Both the position numbers and the translations under genes were made by a program. From assembly GCA_022648545.1 (NCBI GenBank), contig JALCMP010000006.1, positions 26,258 to 90,257 on the forward strand: a stretch of 64,000 nt of DNA. The letters are read 5' to 3'. Source of the DNA: Bacteroidales bacterium. Its GTDB lineage: Bacteria > Bacteroidota > Bacteroidia > Bacteroidales > UBA932. How positions within the stretch are numbered: the stretch's first letter is position 1; every line of letters starts with the position of its first letter. The notes below the pieces were generated by a model. That model was not told the DNA's origin, did not search any database, and saw only the letters and a list, made by a program, of their open reading frames with translations. Shown piece after piece: positions 7,002 to 15,866 of this stretch.

Positions 7002-9023
7002 ATGAGAAGAAAACGGAAAGATTTTAAGAGGATTTTTATGGCTCTGACATTTATTGTGGGAATAATCCATTTTTCAGGATGCAAGAAGGAAGATAATGGC
7101 AATGGGACTGAAAAGAATTTGGTTCCTTTGCAGATCGGCGGTGTTTCCCTGAATATAGATGAGGGGAAGATGGTCTCCTCATGGACAAAGTCGGGAGATT
7201 GGGACTGGAGCGGTAAAAGCATAGGAGTATTCCGCCGCAGCAGCAGTGGCTATTCCGGAACAGCTGACAACATAAAATATTCTGCCGGTAATTCGGCAGG
7301 ATCGAGTTGGAACCCCGCGGACAGTCGGAAACAGATATATCTGATGAAGAGTCCCGCAAAATTGCGTGCCTATTATCCTTATGATAATTCTGTCGGTTCC
7401 GACGGAATAGTGACACTTACTTCCCAGCTTTATTCGGAGGACAAGGATATGTGCTGCCAGAAGAGCGACATCTCCTCTGCGGGAGGATTGCCGGTATCGT
7501 TTACATTGGGACATGTTTATTCTCGGTTTGTGTTCAACTTCACCCGGGGAACTTTTTATGACGGGATATGTGCGATAAGCCGGATAAAGATTGAAAACCC
7601 CGGTATTATTTCATCCGATACTTATAATCTATTGACCGATAAATCCGGTACACCATCGGCTGGAAATAAAGGAGAGGTGACGATAAACGATGTTGGGATC
7701 ACCGGTATCTCAGCCGGAAATTCTTCTATTGTATATGTGTTGATGGTTCCGAGCGAAACTGCATTGAGCGGAAGCCTTAAGTTTACGTTTACTGTGGACG
7801 GGGAAGATATAACCGGGACTGTTGAAGATGCTTCAACAGTGGGTTTGCTTACCGGTACTCAATATACATTTGATATAACAATAAAGATTTCGGCAGTAGA
7901 AGTTACGAATACCGCCAATTGCTATATGATCGCTCCCGGGAACAGTCTTATTCTTCCTGTAAATGTAAAAGGCAACGGGGACGCTAATGCAGTAGCCGGA
8001 ACAGGTCTTGATGTACATCATACAGCGGCATCTGTCGGGATACTATGGGAAACTTCTCCGGATCTTATTTCGCTTAATGGATTTACAACAGCCAATCAGA
8101 AAACTGAAATTACGGCAAATGATGCTACTCAAACCGGAAATGCGGTAATTGCTGCGTATTCAGGAGCGAACCAAACTGGAGATATTCTTTGGAGTTGGCA
8201 TATATGGGTAACGGATTATGATCCGGATTCGGCAAATGTCTCCAACGGGAATATATATACAATAGCCAATACAAACGGTTATTATACATGGATGGACAGG
8301 AATCTCGGAGCGACGACTGTAACTCCGGCAACAACTACAACAATGGGGCTACTTTATCAGTGGGGGCGCAAAGATCCGTTCCCGGGAGCAAATAATTATT
8401 ATATATCGGAAAATAATGTATATACAAGTTTGCCAATATATAGTGAAAACGGAACAGTTCTTACGGAAGAAAGCGGAACATCAGGAACAGGAATAAAACA
8501 GGGACAAGCCTTAGAAACCACAAGTGATAAAACGCTAAATCTTAAGAACTCGATAAAAAATCCAATGATGTTTTATTTTGGAGTTAATGGAAGTGAAATA
8601 GGAGACGATTGGTATACAGCAACAAATGACAGACAATATCAAAATGATGCGTTATGGGGCGGAGCAGATAATACTAATCCAACTGATAAAACAATATTTG
8701 ATCCGTGTCCTCCGGGATGGAGAGTTCCGGCATGGAACGGAACTACTCCATGGAGTGCATTCACAACAAGTATTTTTATATGGACTGCATCAAATTATGG
8801 TAGAACCTATAATAACGAAATATTCTATCCGGCTGCCGGCTGTCGGCATTGCGGTTCGGGGGCGTTGTATTTCATTGGTTCCTGCGGCTACTATTGGTCA
8901 GCGTCTATTCCTAGTACGTCGCAGTACTATTCTTACCGCCTGTACTTCACCAGCGGCATTGTGCACTTGCCTTTCAGTAGCCATCGTGCTTACGGGTTCT
9001 CTGTCCGTTGTGTCCAAGAATGA
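7002..9023 (+). CDS. Fimbrillin-like lipoprotein with C-terminal FISUMP domain
   Basis: 673 residues. The N-terminus has a hydrophobic stretch and a lipobox ending at Cys27 (HFSGCKK), so it is probably a surface-exposed lipoprotein. Residues ~40-300 resemble Bacteroidales fimbrillin modules. From ~410 onward it matches the FISUMP domain: TWMDRNLGATT, LYQWGRKDPFPG, DPCPPGWRVP, YYWSAS and a C-terminal GFSVRCV. FISUMP domains share the C-type-lectin-like fold used for ligand binding. The last ~193 bases have about 14% A, against roughly 42% in the 120 bases sampled just upstream (8581-8700), a shift discussed as a possible diversity-generating region. The ligand is unknown. Confidence 0.85.
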   Translation: MRRKRKDFKRIFMALTFIVGIIHFSGCKKEDNGNGTEKNLVPLQIGGVSLNIDEGKMVSSWTKSGDWDWSGKSIGVFRRSSSGYSGTADNIKYSAGNSAGSSWNPADSRKQIYLMKSPAKLRAYYPYDNSVGSDGIVTLTSQLYSEDKDMCCQKSDISSAGGLPVSFTLGHVYSRFVFNFTRGTFYDGICAISRIKIENPGIISSDTYNLLTDKSGTPSAGNKGEVTINDVGITGISAGNSSIVYVLMVPSETALSGSLKFTFTVDGEDITGTVEDASTVGLLTGTQYTFDITIKISAVEVTNTANCYMIAPGNSLILPVNVKGNGDANAVAGTGLDVHHTAASVGILWETSPDLISLNGFTTANQKTEITANDATQTGNAVIAAYSGANQTGDILWSWHIWVTDYDPDSANVSNGNIYTIANTNGYYTWMDRNLGATTVTPATTTTMGLLYQWGRKDPFPGANNYYISENNVYTSLPIYSENGTVLTEESGTSGTGIKQGQALETTSDKTLNLKNSIKNPMMFYFGVNGSEIGDDWYTATNDRQYQNDALWGGADNTNPTDKTIFDPCPPGWRVPAWNGTTPWSAFTTSIFIWTASNYGRTYNNEIFYPAAGCRHCGSGALYFIGSCGYYWSASIPSTSQYYSYRLYFTSGIVHLPFSSHRAYGFSVRCVQE

Positions 9024-9205
9024 AAGTAGTCCGAATCCGGAAAATGAAGATCCGGGACTTTGGGAAACAGGTCAGGATGCAGATAGGCTATGTTTTGACT
9101 TTGTGGGTATCTTGCTGTATGTGAATGTTTTAATTAGGAAACCCTACGGGAATGTTTTTGCATCCTGACGGTTTTCTCGAAATCCTCTGTCAGAATAATC
9201 CTCCG

Positions 9206-11695
9206 TCAGAATGAGAGTTCTACCCCGAAATTGAGAGCGAAGTTGTCACCTTTGGAATTATCTTCCTTTCTGTGTGTGAGCCTCCAAGTTGCACCTACCC
9301 TGAATAATTTGAAAATATTGGTTATACCCAAACCTGTTTCTACGTAAGGCTTCCTTACGGAAGACATTCCTTCCGGAAACTTTAGTATTGCCGTTGTATT
9401 TGCAAGGCTTCCGTTGTTTTTATTATTCAAAGTTCCGTATACCCCCTTGAGAACGAATGCACTTCTCCATTTCAATCTCTTTAAAAAAGGGATCTTTCCT
9501 AATAAGAATCCCTTGAAGTTATGTTCGTAAAACATAGAAATCCAGGTATCGGATGCGAATTCATAATAATCCATACAGGAAAAAGCCATGGGATCATATA
9601 CATAGGTTCCGTTGCCCTCATGCAGTTTCAACAGTGGATAAGGAACTTTACCGAATATTTTCCCACTGTTGATTATAATATGCGATGTGCCTATTGGAGG
9701 AATTTGCAGATCGTATATTAATCCTCCTTCTACCCTGTAGTATTCATAATCATTGGAATAGATCCCTTTTATTCCGGCCGATGCATTAAAAGTTAATATC
9801 GGATAGCTTGTGGTAAGATAGGTGCGGTCGAAAATTCCGCGGTTTACCATCTCGTTCCATGAGAATCTCATTCCTAGACCAATCTCTTCGCTGTTTACGT
9901 TTCCGAAGCCCGAAGTTCCGTCGGGAGACTCTAATTTAACATATTTGGAAGGAAAGATACATCTGCTCAGCAACGTGACGGATGAATTTACTCCGTCCTT
10001 TAGTTCCTGCTCAAAAGTAATCTCCGCCCTGTTTACAAGACTAAGCTTCTGTCCACCCCTCGAAAGTATAGAAGAGAGGATATTGCTTTCGGTAAGGGCA
10101 TTCACGCCCCTTCCGAGTTGAACTGCATCATGTGATACTTTTGCCGTTATTTTGGAGAAAGGCTGTCTGTCGAAAACGTATTCAGCTGAAGCTCCTCCCT
10201 TAAAATCCTTGTCCTTGGTTCCGTATGCGCCGTAAGCCCCCAGTCTTATCTTTTTGTTTACAACTTCGGTGGTTCTGGCTCCGAACTGGAATCGCATGCC
10301 CTCCAGATTGTTGAAGCTGAATAACTTGTAATAAGGGCCGAAACTCAGGTATTTTGTATCGTAATATCCTCCCAATATTGTATTGACTATAGTATAAATA
10401 TCATGATACAGCGGAACGTTCTTTATGGAGTCTACCATCGAATAAATGCCCTTCTCTCTTGAACTTAGCTTATACGGTCTGGATTTTTGCCAGTATGATT
10501 CGTTGTTGTTCAGGACATTTTCGTTTATAACAACATTATTTTTCTCTTTTTCCACAGATTCGGGAATAGGACGGCCGATGTTAAAATTGCTGTAATTTAC
10601 CGTCCTGTGTCCGAGGAACGAATAAATTTTCGACGAATCCTTGTTGGTTATGGAAAAATCCGCATACAATTTGTCCATTGAAGGGAACCAGAGGGTATCG
10701 TTTACATACTCGCTTTGAGTATCTATTACAAGATCCTTTATCCAGTTTACGTTAACACCCTTGGCCATTCTCACATGTGCGGAGGTTATTGCACAGGAAA
10801 GGGAATCCAAATTTATTTCTCCGTCCAGAACCGGGGTGGAGAAACCCTTGGGATGAAATCTTATCTTGTAGTTTTTCCTGCCTTTTATATTAAGGCTGTC
10901 TACAATATAATAATTGTAAAACATAAAGCCGTGTTCATTAAGCGGCGAAGCAAGCTGAACGTTAAAAATATTTATGTAATTATCATACAGGTTGACTTTT
11001 GCATGTAGATGTCCCGTAAACTGGGCCAGGGAATAATCTTCGTTTACCCCGGATATTCTGCTCGCCTCTATTATTTCCCTGGACAGTGCGGGATTGGATC
11101 TGTGGTAGAATTTTGCATTGGATTCAGTTATCATTATAGGAAGATAAGCCTTTCCCGACACGACCGAAGTGTCCATGTTATTGAATACGAATCCGAAATT
11201 CTTTTGTAATTTCTTATTATTGAAATATGGCTTGACATTCATTATGTCAAGCTCCATTTTAGTATATATATTACAATCGTACAAATCGTATTTGTAGGGG
11301 TTGTTGGAATCTTTTTTGTCGGTTATGCGTTTGAACAACGCCCTAATCTTGCGGTCGTCCGGTTTTACGGTAATTGAAGAAAGATTTTCAACATCAGGAG
11401 AAAGAGCAATATTTATTTCATTATAGGCGTTTAGTCTAACCTTTACGGTCTGGGTCTTATATCCCAGCATGGATATGGTAATTTCCGGCTTTACTTTTTC
11501 TCGCGTTTCTATTTTGTAAATTCCGTCGAAGTCCGAACTTACCCCTATTGTGCTGCCCGTGAAATATATGCCGGCGAACGGAAGCGGATCACCTGTCGAG
11601 TTGTCGGTTATTTTACCTTTTATTCTGGTGCTTTGAGCATATGTTCCCGTAGATGCAAAGAGCAGTAATATTATGTAACATATAAGCTTTCTCAT
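9206..11695 (-). CDS. DUF5686 / carboxypeptidase-regulatory-like domain outer-membrane protein
   Basis: 829 residues with an N-terminal signal peptide (MRKLICYIILLLFAS...YAQ). Residues ~24-100 form a CarboxypepD_reg-like beta-sandwich (IKGKITDNSTGDPLPFAGIYF), also found at the N-terminus of SusC proteins. The remainder matches the DUF5686 family and ends in an aromatic residue (FGVELSF), as expected for a beta-barrel inserted by Bam. It lacks a TonB plug. Function is unknown; an outer-membrane assembly or surface role is inferred only from the fold. It stands alone on the reverse strand. Confidence 0.82.
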   Translation of the reverse strand: MRKLICYIILLLFASTGTYAQSTRIKGKITDNSTGDPLPFAGIYFTGSTIGVSSDFDGIYKIETREKVKPEITISMLGYKTQTVKVRLNAYNEINIALSPDVENLSSITVKPDDRKIRALFKRITDKKDSNNPYKYDLYDCNIYTKMELDIMNVKPYFNNKKLQKNFGFVFNNMDTSVVSGKAYLPIMITESNAKFYHRSNPALSREIIEASRISGVNEDYSLAQFTGHLHAKVNLYDNYINIFNVQLASPLNEHGFMFYNYYIVDSLNIKGRKNYKIRFHPKGFSTPVLDGEINLDSLSCAITSAHVRMAKGVNVNWIKDLVIDTQSEYVNDTLWFPSMDKLYADFSITNKDSSKIYSFLGHRTVNYSNFNIGRPIPESVEKEKNNVVINENVLNNNESYWQKSRPYKLSSREKGIYSMVDSIKNVPLYHDIYTIVNTILGGYYDTKYLSFGPYYKLFSFNNLEGMRFQFGARTTEVVNKKIRLGAYGAYGTKDKDFKGGASAEYVFDRQPFSKITAKVSHDAVQLGRGVNALTESNILSSILSRGGQKLSLVNRAEITFEQELKDGVNSSVTLLSRCIFPSKYVKLESPDGTSGFGNVNSEEIGLGMRFSWNEMVNRGIFDRTYLTTSYPILTFNASAGIKGIYSNDYEYYRVEGGLIYDLQIPPIGTSHIIINSGKIFGKVPYPLLKLHEGNGTYVYDPMAFSCMDYYEFASDTWISMFYEHNFKGFLLGKIPFLKRLKWRSAFVLKGVYGTLNNKNNGSLANTTAILKFPEGMSSVRKPYVETGLGITNIFKLFRVGATWRLTHRKEDNSKGDNFALNFGVELSF

Positions 11696-11742
11696 ATATC
11701 ATATGATAAGTATTTCGCAAAATAACAATAATAATACCGAAT

Positions 11743-12621
11743 TTATTTTTTTCCGGATAATATAACTAGGTTAACGGCAAAAATGATTAGAAATATGCCA
11801 GTGAATTGAATTTTAGTAATTACCTCGTTAAAAAACAGCGTACCTGCCAAAAGTGCGCACAGGGGTTCCATACATCCCAAAATGGAAGTTATCGTGGGAC
11901 CGGCAATTTTTATGGCATAAACGAGAGCGATATCGGAAACAAGAGTAGGCAGGAGCGCAAGCAATAAAATAAATATCCAGTTTGCAGAACTTCCCGCAGG
12001 AGAAAAATTCAGGCCGTCTTCAACGAGCAGATTAATAAAGAACAAAGCTCCCGAAAGGGCCAGCACGTAAAAGGTTATTACCGTTCCGTTTGTCTTCTTT
12101 AATGCAGGCAGTTTGTTGACGCCTACAATATAAACTGCATACGTTATTACGGTAGTTCCGACAAAGAACAACCCCGTATGATTGATGGCTTTTCCTCCGC
12201 ATGCTCCGCTAAGCATATAAACACCTGCAACAGACAGCAGCACCGCGACGGCAGTATGCCATCTTAATTTATCCCTGAAGAAAAGCGTCATTGCAATGGT
12301 AACCGCTATCGGATATGAAAAATGTATTGTTGTGGCAATTCCGCCGGGAATGTAATCGTAGGAGCGCAGGAGAAACAGTGACGTAACCGCATAAAAGAAA
12401 GAAAGCAAAAGAAGATCTGCGAATTCGCGCCGCTTTATGGAAAAGCTTATTCTTCTTATTTTCATATATATGGCCAGAGCCATGGTGGCGATTGCAAACC
12501 TGTAAAGACAAATTGAATCGGGTTTCATTCCTTCGTCGAGCAGAGGAATTGAAAAAGAAGGTATAAGTCCGAATGTCGCCGAAGAGACTATTGCCAGAAC
12601 TATTCCATCATATTTTCTCAT
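11743..12621 (-). CDS. EamA/DMT-family membrane transporter
   Basis: 292 residues, about ten hydrophobic helices in two repeated EamA halves. The second half contains the conserved LGCMEPLCALLAGTLFF motif. Such proteins export amino acids or other metabolites across the inner membrane; the substrate cannot be inferred. Divergent from the Fur-family gene, 110 bp apart. Confidence 0.88.
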   Translation of the reverse strand: MRKYDGIVLAIVSSATFGLIPSFSIPLLDEGMKPDSICLYRFAIATMALAIYMKIRRISFSIKRREFADLLLLSFFYAVTSLFLLRSYDYIPGGIATTIHFSYPIAVTIAMTLFFRDKLRWHTAVAVLLSVAGVYMLSGACGGKAINHTGLFFVGTTVITYAVYIVGVNKLPALKKTNGTVITFYVLALSGALFFINLLVEDGLNFSPAGSSANWIFILLLALLPTLVSDIALVYAIKIAGPTITSILGCMEPLCALLAGTLFFNEVITKIQFTGIFLIIFAVNLVILSGKK

Positions 12622-12629
12622 TGCGGCTG

Positions 12630-12662
12630 CAAAAGTAAAAATAAAATTGATTATAATTCTAA
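12630..12662 (-). promoter_or_regulatory. Putative promoter of the DMT transporter gene
   Basis: On the reverse strand TACTTTTG (12630-12637) matches TAnnTTTG and ends 8 nt before the ATG. TTAG (12659-12662) sits 21 bp upstream in place of TTTG. The mRNA would have almost no leader. Confidence 0.4.
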
Positions 12663-12684
12663 AATAGAATGATTAAAAATAAAT

Positions 12685-12715
12685 TTTGCTATTATAACAG
12701 GAATCTTTAAATTTG
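12685..12715 (+). promoter_or_regulatory. Promoter of the Fur-family/rubrerythrin operon
   Basis: TTTG (12685-12688), 19 bp, then TAAATTTG (12708-12715) is an exact match to the Bacteroidota promoter consensus. The predicted start is about 10 nt before the ATG at 12732. Confidence 0.7.
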
Positions 12716-12731
12716 CAATTATTTTGCACTC

Positions 12732-13172
12732 ATGGAAGAAATTAAAACTAAAATCCACGAATGTGGTTTAAAGGCCACCCAGCAGAGGATCGCCATATAT
12801 AAGACGATGCAGAAGCTGGGGCATGCTTCTGCCGAAAACGTGGTCGATAATTTAAAAAGGAAATATCCGTCGATTACGTTCGCAACCATATACAATGTAT
12901 TGGAATCATTTGTAAATTGCGGTCTGTTGGTAAGACGCTGCAGCCGCAACAATAAAATGTATTTCGACGTAAATACGTATGATCATGCGCATCTTTACAA
13001 CATGTGCGATAATACATACGAAGATTATAACGATCCGGAACTTTTTAAAAAAATAAAAGCTTATCTCCAATCCATGGATTTAGGTGATTTTGATCTTAAT
13101 AGCGTTGAACTATTGCTGATAGGAACTAAAAAGAAAGATGGCGACATTGTAAATAAAAAATTAAAGAAATAA
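12732..13172 (+). CDS. Fur-family (PerR-like) metal-dependent repressor
   Basis: 146 residues with the winged-helix DNA-binding domain at ~1-80 ([22 protein letters not shown]). The C-terminal dimerisation domain contains a DHAHLYNMC segment as a likely metal ligand cluster. It has no CxxC pair, so the structural zinc site of classical Fur/PerR is missing. It lies 7 bases upstream of rubrerythrin, so a peroxide-sensing PerR role is inferred from context. Iron or zinc regulation cannot be excluded. Confidence 0.85.
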   Translation: MEEIKTKIHECGLKATQQRIAIYKTMQKLGHASAENVVDNLKRKYPSITFATIYNVLESFVNCGLLVRRCSRNNKMYFDVNTYDHAHLYNMCDNTYEDYNDPELFKKIKAYLQSMDLGDFDLNSVELLLIGTKKKDGDIVNKKLKK

Positions 13173-13179
13173 TAACGTT

Positions 13180-13755
13180 ATGAAAAGTTTACAGGGAACG
13201 GAAACCGAAAAGAATTTGTTATTATCATTTGCCGGCGAGTCTCAGGCAAGAACGAGATATGATTTTTTTGCAAGTGTGGCGAAAAAAGAAGGATATGAAC
13301 AAATTGCCGGGATCTTCAATGAGACGGCAAATCAGGAGAAGGAACATGCAAAGGTATTTTTCAAATATCTCGAAGGCGGCGATGTGAAAATTTGCGGATC
13401 ATTTCCTGCAGGCGTCATCGGAAGTACCGGTGAAAATCTTATGGCTGCCGCCGCAGGAGAAAATAGTGAATGGACCGATCTCTACCCGTCCAGGGCTGAT
13501 GTTGCCGAAAAAGAGGGTTTTGGTGAGATTGCGGCTTCCTTTAGGGCTATAGCAAAGGTTGAAGAAGAACATGAAAAGAGATACCGCGCTCTTCTTAAAA
13601 GGGTGAAGGACGGTACGATATTCGAGAGGGAAGAAGTAATAGCATGGCAGTGCAGAAATTGCGGCTATGTTTATATTGGCAGGAAAGCTCCCGTAAAATG
13701 CCCTGCATGTAAACATCCGCAGGCATATTTCGAAAGAATGAAAGTAATAGACTAA
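13180..13755 (+). CDS. rbr: Rubrerythrin
   Basis: 191 residues. A ferritin-like four-helix domain (~1-145) carries the diiron ligands in [24 protein letters not shown] and [12 protein letters not shown]-terminal rubredoxin domain has two Cys pairs, CRNCGY and CPACKH. It reduces hydrogen peroxide in the cytoplasm of anaerobes. Seven bases separate it from the Fur-family gene, indicating one operon for peroxide defence. Confidence 0.95.
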   Translation: MKSLQGTETEKNLLLSFAGESQARTRYDFFASVAKKEGYEQIAGIFNETANQEKEHAKVFFKYLEGGDVKICGSFPAGVIGSTGENLMAAAAGENSEWTDLYPSRADVAEKEGFGEIAASFRAIAKVEEEHEKRYRALLKRVKDGTIFEREEVIAWQCRNCGYVYIGRKAPVKCPACKHPQAYFERMKVID

Positions 13756-13768
13756 CAGGTTTTTTTAT

Positions 13769-13776
13769 TATTTTTG
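13769..13776 (+). promoter_or_regulatory. Putative -7 box abutting the trxB start
   Basis: TATTTTTG matches TAnnTTTG and ends exactly 7 nt before the trxB ATG, predicting a leaderless or nearly leaderless mRNA. No -33 TTTG is seen. Confidence 0.4.
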
Positions 13777-13783
13777 CACCGAT

Positions 13784-14722
13784 ATGTCAGAAGAATCGGA
13801 GAGAATAAAGTGTCTTATAATAGGAAGCGGTCCTGCAGGGTATACTGCCGCTGTTTATGCATCGAGAGCGAACCTTTCGCCGGTGCTTTACTCCGGAATA
13901 CAGCCCGGAGGACAGTTGACGATGACTACGCAGGTAGATAACTTTCCCGGATTTCCCGAAGGAGTTGAGGGTATGAATCTCATGGAAAACATGAAGAAAC
14001 AGGCCGAAAGACTGGGGACGGATATCAGGGACGGTCTTGTTACAAAAGCGGACCTTTCCCAAAGACCTTTCAGGATAGAAATAGATAAGGAAAAAAATTT
14101 GCTGGCCGATGCTCTTATAATAAGTACCGGATCATCGGCGAGATATCTGGGTCTGGAGAGCGAAAAGAAATTCAGGGGCCAGGGAGTATCTGCATGTGCA
14201 ACATGCGATGGCTTTTTTTACAGAAACCGTGATGTTGCCGTGGTTGGCGGCGGCGATACTGCTTGCGGCGATGCCCTTTATCTTGCGAATATATGCAGAA
14301 AAGTATATCTTGTCGTAAGAAGGGATGTGCTGAGAGCTTCCGCAGCAGTGCGCAAACAGGTGCTTGGGAACGATAAGATTGAAATATTGTGGAACAGCAA
14401 TGTTAAGGAAATTCTTGGAGATGCTTCAGGAGTTACAGGAGCCACGATTTACAATAATAAGAAAAATACATCGGGGAATATTAATATTTTCGGAATATTC
14501 ATAGCTATAGGACACCATCCTAATTCGGAAGTATTCGCCCCGTATCTTCATACCAATGAAGAAGGATATATAATAACCGATCCCGGATCGCAGGCGACTA
14601 ACGTCCCGGGTGTATTTGCAGCAGGAGATGTGCAGGATCCGTCTTACAGGCAGGCTATAGTTGCCGCCGGTTCCGGTTGTATGGCTGCTATGGATGCGGA
14701 AAAATTTTTAAGGGGAAATTAA
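13784..14722 (+). CDS. trxB: Thioredoxin-disulfide reductase
   Basis: 312 residues. It transfers electrons from NADPH through FAD to thioredoxin. Visible motifs are the FAD-binding GSGPAGYTAAVYA near residue 13, the redox pair CATCDG near 141-146, the NADPH-binding GGGDTACGDAL near 160, and the C-terminal FAD motif VFAAGDVQDP. Length is standard. It sits 28 bp after rubrerythrin, consistent with redox defence, but has its own possible promoter. Confidence 0.96.
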   Translation: MSEESERIKCLIIGSGPAGYTAAVYASRANLSPVLYSGIQPGGQLTMTTQVDNFPGFPEGVEGMNLMENMKKQAERLGTDIRDGLVTKADLSQRPFRIEIDKEKNLLADALIISTGSSARYLGLESEKKFRGQGVSACATCDGFFYRNRDVAVVGGGDTACGDALYLANICRKVYLVVRRDVLRASAAVRKQVLGNDKIEILWNSNVKEILGDASGVTGATIYNNKKNTSGNINIFGIFIAIGHHPNSEVFAPYLHTNEEGYIITDPGSQATNVPGVFAAGDVQDPSYRQAIVAAGSGCMAAMDAEKFLRGN

Positions 14723-14726
14723 TTTT

Positions 14727-15527
14727 ATGCGAATTAGAAAATTCCTGTTATTGATCATTTGCAGCTCTACCGTAGCTGTATCATGTGCCAGTTACTATGA
14801 ACAGTTGCTGGCGGGTAATGATGTGGATGCCAAGTATAAGGCTGCTTTCGGTTATTTCAATAAATCGAAATACATAAAATCCGCAAAACTTTTCGAAAAC
14901 CTGCTTCTTGCGGTTCAGGGGACTGCGCAGGAAGATACGGTACAATACTATATGGCGCTGAGCAATTACAGATACGGCGATTATCAAACGGCGGAGCAGG
15001 GTTTTGAAAAATTTATAGAAGTATTTCCGCGAAGCCCTTTTACTGAAGAAGCCAAGTATCTTAGGATAAAGTGTCTGTACGATGCAACATACAGGTATGA
15101 GCTGGATCAGACGCCAACCAAAAAGGCCATGGCCATAATAAACCAGTTCATGAACGAGAACCCTGGAAGCGAATATTACCCTATATGCAAAACCATGCTT
15201 GGGGAACTTCAGGAGAGACTCGACAAAAAGAATTATGAAGCGGCGAGATTATACTACAACATGGAAGACTACAAGGCCGCGCATTATGCTTTGAAGAACG
15301 TGTTGAAAGAAAACGCAGATAATGCATACAGGGAAGACGTTCTTTATTATACTGCGCTGGCATCTTATAAATATGCTGCCAATTCCATACCTTCCAAACA
15401 AAAAGAAAGATTCATGTCATTTATTGACGATTATTATAATTACATTGGCGAATACTCGAACACAAACGAGAGAAAAGCGCTAGATAATCTTTATGAAAGA
15501 GCTCAAAAATATACCAAGAAGAATTAA
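14727..15527 (+). CDS. bamD: Outer-membrane assembly lipoprotein BamD
   Basis: 266 residues with a lipoprotein signal ending at Cys20 (VAVSCASYY). The body is built of TPR-like helical repeats; the segment YFNKSKYIKSAKLFENLL and the following KFIEVFPRSPFTEEA are typical of BamD. It works with BamA at the periplasmic face of the outer membrane to fold beta-barrels. It starts 4 bases after trxB and leads a run with rpoZ, recN and nagB. Confidence 0.92.
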   Translation: MRIRKFLLLIICSSTVAVSCASYYEQLLAGNDVDAKYKAAFGYFNKSKYIKSAKLFENLLLAVQGTAQEDTVQYYMALSNYRYGDYQTAEQGFEKFIEVFPRSPFTEEAKYLRIKCLYDATYRYELDQTPTKKAMAIINQFMNENPGSEYYPICKTMLGELQERLDKKNYEAARLYYNMEDYKAAHYALKNVLKENADNAYREDVLYYTALASYKYAANSIPSKQKERFMSFIDDYYNYIGEYSNTNERKALDNLYERAQKYTKKN

Positions 15528-15542
15528 GAAATAAAAAATAAG

Positions 15543-15866
15543 ATGGAAGAGAAAAAATACAAGGTTCCGAACAATACTATTACCAGAGATATGGTTAATA
15601 TAGCAAAGCCTACGGGCAATGTGTATGAATCCGTTATGATAATAGCAAAGAGATCCAATCAGATTGCTGCAAATGTAAAGCAGGAATTAAGTGCCAAGTT
15701 GGAAGAATTTACTTCCTCGGCCAACGACAATCTTCTTGAAGAAGTAACCGAAAACAGGGAGCAGATAGAAATCTCCCGTTATTATGAAAAACTCCCCAAA
15801 CCTACGCTGGTTGCCATTACCGAATTTCTTAACGGCGACATTTATTATCGTAAGATGGAAAAATAA
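15543..15866 (+). CDS. rpoZ: RNA polymerase omega subunit (RpoZ/Rpb6-like)
   Basis: 107 residues. The segment GNVYESVMIIAKRSNQIA followed by KLEEF corresponds to the omega/Rpb6 core, and Bacteroidota omega is divergent and lies next to bamD. It would assist beta-prime assembly in RNA polymerase. It ends one base before the recN ATG, so translation is tightly coupled. Confidence 0.82.
   Translation: MEEKKYKVPNNTITRDMVNIAKPTGNVYESVMIIAKRSNQIAANVKQELSAKLEEFTSSANDNLLEEVTENREQIEISRYYEKLPKPTLVAITEFLNGDIYYRKMEK

Noticed and set aside
8626..9168. 180-codon open frame overlapping the end of the FISUMP gene
   Set aside because: It lies in another frame of a well-supported gene and has no recognisable domain; its length reflects the low stop density of the adenine-poor region.
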